Part shown: positions 1-6,361 of the stretch, piece after piece
Numbering within the stretch: position 1 is the first letter of the stretch
How the letters are laid out: each line of letters starts with the position of its first letter
Assembly (NCBI GenBank): GCA_041591085.1
Contig: JBFHSP010000129.1
Location: 1-8,155 of the forward strand
Length of the DNA: 8,155 bases
Direction: 5' to 3'
Source: Pleionea sp041591085
Lineage (GTDB): Bacteria > Pseudomonadota > Gammaproteobacteria > Enterobacterales > Kangiellaceae
Translations under genes and position numbers: made by a program
The notes under the pieces: generated by a model
Database searches by the model: none
What the model was told of the DNA's origin: nothing
What the model saw: only the letters and a program-made list of their open reading frames with translations

Positions 1-669
1 GGTTTGCAATGTATTATTGGGGTCAAAGCCGGTAGAACTTAGTGGGAGCAAAGCACGGGACAAGTCTTTGCCTTGTAAGTCGAACCGGTCGGAGTAATCT
101 TCACCACCAACAATTCTAACCCATTCATTAGCACTTTTAGCTAAAACAGGCTGCCTCCACCCAAAGTGATTAACCGGTGTGTAGCGTGAGCTTCTGGTTA
201 GAGAATCAAAAATTGCCGTGAGTTTTAGTTCTTCAGCAACAATAGAACTGAATGGTTCTGTGATTATTTCTGTTGAGGCAGAAGTCTCGTTTAAATTTGT
301 TGGATCAACTAGCGTCTCATTGCTTGAAGCGTTTTCAGCTGCAACAGCCTCACTTGATTCATTATTTAAACTTTCACCATTATTAATAAACCCAAAGTCG
401 ACCTTTGCATTTTCTAAGGCTTTTAACTTTGACTTTGGCTCGGGGTAAAGCAATTGACTAAAAATATCTTTTTGATTTTCATTGTGGATAATGGGTGCTT
501 TTTTATCCCAAAGTTCTTCGCTTAAGTCGGCATTATTTTGTTTAAATACGATAACTTCAATTTCAAACCAACGAGGGCTTTCTTGCGCTATTGATAACGG
601 CGCAATAAAGCATAAAAGCGAAGCTAAAAGGACGCTTTTTGCACAAAAGTTGGAGTTTTGATTATTCAT
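1..669 (-). CDS. csiV: CsiV family peptidoglycan-binding protein (3' end cut by window edge)
   Basis: I translated this by hand from the reverse strand. The first 223 residues are open from ATG at 669 to the window edge, so the C-terminus is missing. Residues 1-28 form a signal peptide: a short polar start, a hydrophobic core at about 12-27, and a likely SPase I site after SIA (A28|Q29). The mature N-terminus has the family hallmark RWFEIEVIVF (33-42). A second hallmark, SRYTPVNHFGWRQPV, lies at 161-175. Between them, about 96-139 is an Asn/Ser/Glu/Thr-rich low-complexity linker. In Vibrio cholerae, CsiV is a periplasmic peptidoglycan-binding protein needed for PBP1A/LpoA-dependent wall synthesis; the same role here is inferred from family membership. 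The gene lies 40 bp after the mfd stop on the same strand, with no promoter evident between them, so co-transcription is likely. The Shine-Dalgarno is weak. Family assignment is fairly secure. Confidence 0.85.
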   Translation of the reverse strand, partial: MNNQNSNFCAKSVLLASLLCFIAPLSIAQESPRWFEIEVIVFKQNNADLSEELWDKKAPIIHNENQKDIFSQLLYPEPKSKLKALENAKVDFGFINNGESLNNESSEAVAAENASSNETLVDPTNLNETSASTEIITEPFSSIVAEELKLTAIFDSLTRSSRYTPVNHFGWRQPVLAKSANEWVRIVGGEDYSDRFDLQGKDLSRALLPLSSTGFDPNNTLQT

Positions 670-709
670 AATGTTTGGTTAACAAGCCTAAAATGACTAG
701 AAGCAAAGA

Positions 710-3700
710 CTACCGTGACCCACCTAGAGTTGCAATCAATGATTCAATTTGATGCCATCTATCAGATTCGTCAGGCATAGATTTGTTTATTTTTAAAACA
801 GTTCCTCGCTCCAGACGATAGCGACTAGGGTTAGATTGGATCATATTGATAATCAATTGAGGGTTTACAACGGTATTTGGGTCAAACTCGACCGCTAAAC
901 CTTGATCTCCTGCAATAACCTTAGTAATTCCTAAAGGAGATAAGGCTAACTTGGTAGACGTTAGTTTAAATAATGTCTTGGTCGGATCGGGTAGCAAGCC
1001 AAATCTATCAATCATTTCTACCTGAATATCTCTTAAATTGTCATCAGTCTTTGCACTGGCGATACGTTTGTATAAGACAAGTCGTGTATGCACATCTGGC
1101 AAGTAATCTTCAGGGATTAGTGCTGGAATTCCAAACTCAATTTCTGTCTGTTGTGATAAAGTATCGGTTAGACTTTGTTGTTTGCCTGACTTTAAGTTTT
1201 CTATCGCCTTTTCGAGCATTTCCATATATAAGCTAAACCCTATAGACGTCATCTGGCCAGATTGCTCTTCACCTAATATTTCTCCAGCGCCACGAATCTC
1301 CATATCGTGAGTTGCTAAACTGAATCCTGCGCCTAAATCTTCAAGCTCGGAAATAGCGGTTAATCGTTTTTTTGCGTCAGAAGTTAAGGCTTTGGGAGAG
1401 GGCGTAAGTAAATACGCATAGGCTTGATGATGAGAGCGGCCAACTCGACCTCGTAATTGGTGTAATTGTGCTAAACCTAAGCGATCGGCACGATCCATAA
1501 TAATAGTATTGGCATTAGGTACATCGATGCCCGTTTCGATAATGGTCGTGCATACAAGTACGTGATAACGATGGTGGTAAAATTGCTGCATAACTTGTTC
1601 GAGCTCTCTTTCGCGCATTTGACCATGAGCCACAGCAATATTGAGTTCTGGCATAAGCTCGCGAATTTCTTCAGCCCGTCTCTCAATGGTTTCTACGCTG
1701 TTATGAAGTAAATAAACTTGGCCGCCTCGGAGTGCTTCACGCTGTATGGCTTCTTTAACCAATGGCTTATTCGCTTCTCTAACAAAAGTTTTGATTGAAA
1801 GTCGTTTTGCTGGAGGTGTCGCAATAATGGATAAATCACGCATGCCCGAAAGTGACATATTTAATGTGCGAGGGATAGGAGTAGCGGTAAGGGTTAAAAT
1901 ATCAACTTCTGAGCGTAGGGATTTTAATTTTTCTTTTTGTCTTACTCCAAAGCGATGCTCTTCATCAATAATCACAAGACCTAAATCTTTAAACTTAATA
2001 TCGCCTTGAATTAATTTGTGGGTGCCAATAACAATATCAACTTTTCCTGATTCGATTTCAGCAGCGGTTTGTTTAGTTTCACTGGCCGTTCTAAAGCGAG
2101 ATAACCAATCAATTTTAATTGGCCAGTTTGCGAAACGGTCTTTAAAGTTTTCAAAATGTTGCTGAGCTAATAGTGTGGTTGGCACCAATATAGCTACTTG
2201 CTTATTGTTTTGAACAGCAAGAAAAGCAGCGCGCATGGCCACCTCGGTTTTACCAAAACCTACATCACCACATACAAGACGATCCATTGGATTCTTCGAG
2301 GTCATATCTGCGAAAATCGATTTGATTGCATTGTCTTGATCGTCAGTCAGCTCAAAGGCAAACTCTTCTGAAAAGGTAATGTAATCGTTTTTAGCTAGAT
2401 CGTACTGAAAGCCGGGTTTAGCTTCGCGTTTGGCATAAAGATCGAGCAATTCAGCGGCAACATCGCGGATTTTTTCTGCGGCCTTTTTACGTTCTTTGGC
2501 CCACTGCTCGGTTCCTAGCTTATGAAGTGGCGCAGTTAATTCTGATGCGCCAGCGTATCGATGAATTAAATGCAGTGCCTGTACGGGAACATAAAGCTTG
2601 TCGCCTCCAGAATACTGTAAAGTTAAGTATTCGGCTGATTGTTTATTAGCTTCTATGACCTGCAGACCTAAATAGCGTCCAACTCCGTGCTCAACATGAA
2701 CAACGGGATCGCCTAGTTTTAATTCGGCTAAAGAATGAATGGCTGCATCAGGACTTATTGTACGTTTGGATTTGCGACGTTGTTGAATAACGTGCTGGCC
2801 AAAAATTTCCGACTCGGCAAGGAAAACGACAGTCGGTAACTCAAATCCGTTATCAATTGGAGCGATACAAACAAAAAGAGTTTCGGTATTTAGTTTTTCT
2901 GTATGCCAGCTCTCTATTTGTTTAAAGGTTAATTTGTGCCGTTGCAGTAATTCTGATACGGCTTCTCGTCTACCGGCACTTTCAACACAAATGATTATTG
3001 GTTTCTTTTTACTTAGGTGAAATTTTCGCAGCGCTGCCAATGGGTCTTTAGCTTTATGATTAACCGTTAACTCTGGGATCGATTGAATCTCGAAACTTTC
3101 TTTTGCTTCATTTGAGTTTTCGATTATTCGGAAACATGACTTAAGCAATGCGTTGAGTTCATTTTGCTCAAGAGCAATTTTTTCCGGGGCCAAAATTGGA
3201 CGGGTTCTATCCCAACGGTGTTGTTCATATCGCTCAGAAAGATCATCAAACTGTTTAGTAAACTGCTCAGATAGGGATTCTTGATAAAACACCACACTGT
3301 TTTCTGGGAAATAGTCAAAAAGAGTTGCCGTTGATTCAAAAAATAAGGGTAGATAGTATTCAATTCCTGCTGGCAATAATCCTTTAGACACATCTTGGTA
3401 AATTGAACAATCTTTCAGGTCAATATCGAATGCCTGGCGAAAGTTTTGTCTAAATTGGGTGATGCCTTGTTCTGTGGACGGAAACTCGTGTGCAGGAAGT
3501 AAAGAAAAGAACTCAATGGTTTGATCCGATAATTGGGTTTCTGGGTCAAACAGTCTGATTGATTCAACTTCATCATCAAAAAAGTCAATTCTTATGGGTT
3601 CGTTAGTGCCCATAGGGAATAAATCGAGTAATGAGCCCCTAATAGCAAATTCACCGTGCTCTAAAACGCGATCAACACATCGATAACCCGCCTGTTCAAA

Positions 3701-4156
3701 CTGATGTCGGGCTGCCTGTAGATCAAGCCTATCTCCGGTTTTAATTTTAAATACATGCCCCTTAATAAACGAAGGGGGGGCGAGCCGCATCATAATGGAG
3801 TTTAGTGCGGTTAGTACTATTCCTTGCTTTAGCTGGGGAAGTTTAGATAAGGCACTTAATCGATCGGAAATAATGGTTTCATGAGCTGAGAAATAATCAT
3901 AAGGTAAAGTTTCCCAATCGGGAAAACTGATTACAGGAATATTGGTAGGGTTTTCTTTATGGTTTAAAAATACATTCAGCTCTCTTTCTAACCGTGCCAA
4001 CTGTGACTGGGTGTTACAAATAATGATAAGAGGCTGCTTTAGTGTGTTAGCTAACTGAGCTAATACCAACGCTTGGCTAGAACCTTTAGCCTTTGGCCAA
4101 AAATTAATGAATCCTTGTTTGAGGTTTATTTTTGGGAGCGATACTTCAAAAGACAT
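710..4156 (-). CDS. mfd: Transcription-repair coupling factor Mfd (superfamily 2 DNA translocase)
   Basis: Mfd removes RNA polymerase stalled at DNA lesions and recruits UvrA, linking transcription to nucleotide excision repair. The protein is 1148 residues, matching the E. coli length, when started at ATG 4156 (MSFEVSLPK). The UvrB-like module is at about 1-350 (DWETLPYD; HGEFAIRGSLLDLFPMG). The RNA-polymerase-interacting domain starts near 482 (GDPVVHVEHGVGRY) and includes LYVPV. The translocase motor shows Walker A GDVGFGKTE at 630-638 (K636), DEEH at 731-734, TATPIPRT at 757-764 and motif VI QLRGRVGR at 900-907. The C-terminal autoinhibitory D7 region has TRLVLYKRIASAK and IDRFGLLPDP. All key motifs are present. 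A TTG codon at 4204 would add 16 hydrophobic residues with no family counterpart, and a candidate promoter overlaps that extension, so I chose the ATG. It is divergent from the unknown gene at 4564 and is followed by csiV. Confidence 0.97.
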   Translation of the reverse strand: MSFEVSLPKINLKQGFINFWPKAKGSSQALVLAQLANTLKQPLIIICNTQSQLARLERELNVFLNHKENPTNIPVISFPDWETLPYDYFSAHETIISDRLSALSKLPQLKQGIVLTALNSIMMRLAPPSFIKGHVFKIKTGDRLDLQAARHQFEQAGYRCVDRVLEHGEFAIRGSLLDLFPMGTNEPIRIDFFDDEVESIRLFDPETQLSDQTIEFFSLLPAHEFPSTEQGITQFRQNFRQAFDIDLKDCSIYQDVSKGLLPAGIEYYLPLFFESTATLFDYFPENSVVFYQESLSEQFTKQFDDLSERYEQHRWDRTRPILAPEKIALEQNELNALLKSCFRIIENSNEAKESFEIQSIPELTVNHKAKDPLAALRKFHLSKKKPIIICVESAGRREAVSELLQRHKLTFKQIESWHTEKLNTETLFVCIAPIDNGFELPTVVFLAESEIFGQHVIQQRRKSKRTISPDAAIHSLAELKLGDPVVHVEHGVGRYLGLQVIEANKQSAEYLTLQYSGGDKLYVPVQALHLIHRYAGASELTAPLHKLGTEQWAKERKKAAEKIRDVAAELLDLYAKREAKPGFQYDLAKNDYITFSEEFAFELTDDQDNAIKSIFADMTSKNPMDRLVCGDVGFGKTEVAMRAAFLAVQNNKQVAILVPTTLLAQQHFENFKDRFANWPIKIDWLSRFRTASETKQTAAEIESGKVDIVIGTHKLIQGDIKFKDLGLVIIDEEHRFGVRQKEKLKSLRSEVDILTLTATPIPRTLNMSLSGMRDLSIIATPPAKRLSIKTFVREANKPLVKEAIQREALRGGQVYLLHNSVETIERRAEEIRELMPELNIAVAHGQMRERELEQVMQQFYHHRYHVLVCTTIIETGIDVPNANTIIMDRADRLGLAQLHQLRGRVGRSHHQAYAYLLTPSPKALTSDAKKRLTAISELEDLGAGFSLATHDMEIRGAGEILGEEQSGQMTSIGFSLYMEMLEKAIENLKSGKQQSLTDTLSQQTEIEFGIPALIPEDYLPDVHTRLVLYKRIASAKTDDNLRDIQVEMIDRFGLLPDPTKTLFKLTSTKLALSPLGITKVIAGDQGLAVEFDPNTVVNPQLIINMIQSNPSRYRLERGTVLKINKSMPDESDRWHQIESLIATLGGSR

Positions 4157-4193
4157 ACAGCGCTGAACTATAGAAATCGAGAAAATGAAGCGT

Positions 4194-4222
4194 AGTATAA
4201 ACAAATCACTGCGCTAAGTGGA
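4194..4222 (-). promoter_or_regulatory. Weak candidate sigma70 promoter for mfd-csiV
   Basis: On the minus strand, TCCACT, a 17-base spacer and TATACT sit upstream of mfd. The -10 matches consensus at five of six positions; the -35 matches at only three. Transcription would begin near 4187, giving a leader of about 30 bases before the ATG at 4156. It overlaps the 16-codon TTG extension, consistent with the shorter mfd start. This is inference from hexamer matching in AT-rich DNA and could be chance. Confidence 0.3.
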
Positions 4223-4270
4223 GTGTTAGCTCTGATAAAAAACTTGCATGAATGTTAGAAAAAACAAATA

Positions 4271-4411
4271 GTTAAACTAAACTTAGTTAACCTGAGATTG
4301 GGATAAGAATAATCGCAAATTAGAGTAAATCGACAAGCTTTGGCATATAGTGGTGTTATTTAGCCATTATATTGTCCTAAATGTTGGTAGTTAGGCTAAA
4401 TTGAGTTTAAC
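4271..4411. repeat. Pair of related, inversely oriented quasi-palindromes
   Basis: The sequence GTTAAACTAAACTTAG at 4271-4286 recurs as the reverse complement at 4396-4411, with 14 of 16 positions identical and 109 bp between the copies. Each copy sits in a larger imperfect palindrome: 4271-4291, running from GTTAA to TTAAC, and 4390-4411, running from GTTA to TAAC. Paired dyads between divergent genes would fit operator sites, but AT-rich DNA yields such matches by chance fairly often. Confidence 0.35.
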
Positions 4412-4563
4412 AAGGCGCGATTTTGATGGAGTAGAGGGTTTATCCAAAAATGCGCAACTCAGGAAAATGTTTAAAAAGCTAGACTGACGGGCTTTAATTA
4501 ACCAGGGTTCAGATTAGTTTGTTTAGGTAGAGAGCTTGGCTTTATAAGAAAGGAATAATAACT

Positions 4564-5883
4564 ATGCACATGACTTTTATCGAGGCTGGAAACTTTCAGA
4601 TCCCAAGAGCCTTGTTTATTGCGGCTTGGAAGGTATGGTTCAAACGGTTTAGCGATGATCATTACGCATGGAGAGAAGGTAAAATGCCCCTCCGTAATGA
4701 AAATAAACCTTTGCATCAATTGCTTTCAGATAATTATCGATTTTCAGTTGAAGTGTTAAGCCGATTAATGGTGCCTTGGTCTTTTCGTGATAAACGCCAA
4801 GTAACCGATGAGCTTATACGCTTAAATCCAGCGGTTTTGCGTTGTGTGTCAATGATTTGTGAGCGTTCAGGTGAAAGTATTGAAGGCGCTCGGCTAACTG
4901 ATCAGGCTCTCGACTTTTGGGATTCGTTGACCTATATCGAACAAGATTTACATTTAAACTTTGCCGAGGCTAGGATCCAAGCCGATATAGAAAGCCCTTC
5001 GAGTGAGCCGTGTATATTAGACGACGCAGGCATCGAATTGATTGGCGAAGACATTTATCCGCCTGTCGTGCCGAACCTTGAAGCCTCTGATGAAGACTTT
5101 GTTAAGGCATTGGTTGCTTGGATTGATGAAGATCCCTTTCAGCCACTTTATCAAAAAAAACCGGTCGGAGATGCGGTCAGCGGTTGGCATGACAGACTAT
5201 TGGCTTTTTTCTGGCCCAAACCAAGAACCGGTTACTTAGAGTACAGTCATGCAGCTTCTCCACTAGTCTATCGGGCACAAACACTAGCCGAATCGGTTCT
5301 ATCAGGTGAAAGCTGGGATTATGAAAACAGAGAATTAGCAGTAAAAACGGCTAATGAAATCTTTATGCTTGCCGGCGTGCCTCAGCGCGAGGTCACTTGG
5401 CAAAATGTGCGTTCGGTGATTGAGTCAGCGCTTAGCGCGGATGGGGCCAGTAAAGCCAAAATGAATAGTGGGTGGACTTATTTAGCAAGCCTTGCCACCT
5501 CTATTTACGAACAACAGCTCGATAAATTGCCGTTAGTTTCATGGAATAGTCGATGTTCCAGCTCGGTATTATCCAGACTCGACTTTCTGTTAAGTGAGGC
5601 AGGATCCAGCAATCTTGGTGAACGATTTAAACATTTGGGTTCCATTCCTGGCTCTGGTGGCACTCGCCCGAGAGCCTTCAGTTTGGAATGGCCGAGTGCT
5701 TATCGGTCGTGGAAAAGTATTATTGCCGCTTCTCGCCTAGTGCGAATGATAGTGAATGAGCTTAATTCAAAAACTAAGGAAAATGGTGAACTTTACTATA
5801 AACCAATGCCGTTGCCTGGAGGCAAAAAAGGGCCTTGGACTTCTCGTGGTGTGCAGTTAGTGCTGTTCTTTGACGGTTATTGA
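4564..5883 (+). CDS. Uncharacterised 439-residue protein with conserved-looking C-terminal module
   Basis: I do not recognise this protein well enough to name it. AAGGA at 4550-4554 lies 9 bases before ATG 4564 and supports that start; a second ATG two codons later is less well spaced. There is no signal peptide or membrane helix, so it is probably cytoplasmic. The N-terminal half (1-220) is rich in Trp, Phe and acidic residues, with an acidic stretch at about 140-192. The C-terminal part carries motif-like blocks: TWQNVRSVIESAL (278-290), MNSGWTYLASLATS (300-313), WNSR...SRLD (327-340), a Gly-rich GSIPGSGGTRPR (359-370), then WTSRGVQLVLFFDGY at the extreme end (425-439). This order weakly recalls HhH/OGG-fold proteins, in which a helical 'GWTK' element precedes a 'DSRVA' catalytic or structural segment; here Asn replaces the Asp. 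That link is from memory and unverified. The gene is monocistronic, divergent from mfd, with no defence or mobile genes beside it. Confidence 0.85.
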   Translation: MHMTFIEAGNFQIPRALFIAAWKVWFKRFSDDHYAWREGKMPLRNENKPLHQLLSDNYRFSVEVLSRLMVPWSFRDKRQVTDELIRLNPAVLRCVSMICERSGESIEGARLTDQALDFWDSLTYIEQDLHLNFAEARIQADIESPSSEPCILDDAGIELIGEDIYPPVVPNLEASDEDFVKALVAWIDEDPFQPLYQKKPVGDAVSGWHDRLLAFFWPKPRTGYLEYSHAASPLVYRAQTLAESVLSGESWDYENRELAVKTANEIFMLAGVPQREVTWQNVRSVIESALSADGASKAKMNSGWTYLASLATSIYEQQLDKLPLVSWNSRCSSSVLSRLDFLLSEAGSSNLGERFKHLGSIPGSGGTRPRAFSLEWPSAYRSWKSIIAASRLVRMIVNELNSKTKENGELYYKPMPLPGGKKGPWTSRGVQLVLFFDGY

Positions 5884-5921
5884 TCAGCAAAACCTAAAAA
5901 GTCTTTTTATGTAAACATTAT

Positions 5922-5960
5922 TATGACCAAGCATTTTAGTTGGAATACCGCTTGGTCATA
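5922..5960. repeat. 11-bp perfect inverted repeat, 17-base loop
   Basis: TATGACCAAGC at 5922-5932 is the exact reverse complement of GCTTGGTCATA at 5950-5960. It lies 39 bases past the stop codon of the preceding gene and 22 bases upstream of the -35 box of the yeaC-family promoter. No T-tract follows on either side, so it is not a canonical Rho-independent terminator. It could be a transcript-end hairpin processed by other means, or an operator dyad for the downstream promoter. Confidence 0.6.
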
Positions 5961-5982
5961 CCATTATTCACACCGTTACAGA

Positions 5983-6011
5983 TTGATACACTTAGTCAAC
6001 TCTCTTATAAT
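5983..6011 (+). promoter_or_regulatory. Near-consensus sigma70 promoter for the DUF1315-LKR operon
   Basis: TTGATA (5983-5988, five of six consensus positions), a 17-base spacer and a perfect TATAAT (6006-6011) form the best promoter in the window. Transcription would start near 6018, leaving about 28 bases of leader before ATG 6046, with AGAGGG at 6034-6039 as Shine-Dalgarno. Its position shows that the open frame extending back to 5923 is not translated from this transcript. Confidence 0.8.
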
Positions 6012-6045
6012 TTGCGCCGTTTTAATAAGCTGCAGAGGGTCTCAG

Positions 6046-6342
6046 ATGGATTTTAAAAAAATGGTTGAGTCGATGACTCCTGAGATCTACGAAAACATGA
6101 AGCAGTCAGTCGAAACCGGTAAATGGCCAGATGGACGAAAAGTAGAGCAGGAGCAGCTAGAAATAGCTATTCAAGCCATCATGCTTTATGACGCTCAGCA
6201 TAATTCAGATATTGATGAGCCTTTTCGGGTACAAGCTGATGGTCGCGTTTCATTAGGGAAATCTAGCGCCACCGAGAAGCTCATTAATGCCGATCGAATT
6301 ATTTTACAGCAACCTCTCAATAAGTCTGACGACGTTCACTAG
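6046..6342 (+). CDS. yeaC: YeaC-like DUF1315 family small protein
   Basis: This is a 98-residue protein of the DUF1315 (YeaC) family, which is conserved in Gammaproteobacteria and has no established function that I know of. The hallmark block is at the N-terminus: MTPEIYENMKQSVETGKWPDG, spanning about residues 10-30, followed by an LEIAIQAIMLYDAQH segment at about 39-53; E. coli YeaC has closely matching blocks. It has no signal peptide or membrane segment. The start at 6046 is chosen because it matches the family N-terminus, has AGAGGG six bases upstream, and lies just downstream of a near-consensus promoter. The in-frame ATG at 5923 would add 41 residues including a hydrophobic stretch, and lies upstream of that promoter. 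It precedes the LKR-like gene by 19 bp and is probably in an operon with it. Confidence 0.9.
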   Translation: MDFKKMVESMTPEIYENMKQSVETGKWPDGRKVEQEQLEIAIQAIMLYDAQHNSDIDEPFRVQADGRVSLGKSSATEKLINADRIILQQPLNKSDDVH

Positions 6343-6361
6343 TTTATTAGGTAATTGATTT

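Larger units (their letters stand above)
4157..4563. other. Divergent intergenic region between mfd and the unknown 439-residue gene
   Basis: This 407-bp gap has no open reading frame I would support. It must hold promoters for both divergent genes. I see a weak mfd promoter (4194-4222) and a pair of related quasi-palindromes at 4271-4291 and 4390-4411. For the plus-strand gene I see no convincing promoter. TTGTTT (4519-4524) with TATAAG (4543-4548) exists, but its start point near 4555 would fall inside the Shine-Dalgarno region, so it is unlikely to serve that gene. The region is AT-rich, with no tRNA-like or rRNA-like sequence. Confidence 0.6.

Noticed and set aside
218..448. A 76-codon plus-strand open frame rich in Ser/Phe
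   Set aside because: It is antisense to csiV over the low-complexity linker; its composition is the mirror of that linker and it has no Shine-Dalgarno site.
4157..4204. N-terminal extension of mfd from a TTG codon
   Set aside because: The 16 extra residues are hydrophobic with no family counterpart, the ATG at 4156 gives exactly the E. coli Mfd length, and a candidate promoter overlaps the extension.
4519..4548. TTGTTT-18-TATAAG as promoter for the unknown gene
   Set aside because: Its start point near 4555 would remove the AAGGA site at 4550-4554 from the mRNA, so it would not support translation from 4564.
4498..4719. Minus-strand 73-codon frame overlapping the start of the unknown gene
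   Set aside because: It overlaps the well-supported plus-strand coding start and Shine-Dalgarno site and resembles no family I know.
5153..5160. Run of eight A residues in the unknown gene as a programmed frameshift site
   Set aside because: The frame is open on both sides and encodes a normal QKKP stretch; no downstream stem or alternative-frame product of note is visible.
5042..5239. A 65-codon plus-strand frame inside the unknown gene
   Set aside because: It is an out-of-frame shadow of the main coding frame without its own ribosome-binding site.
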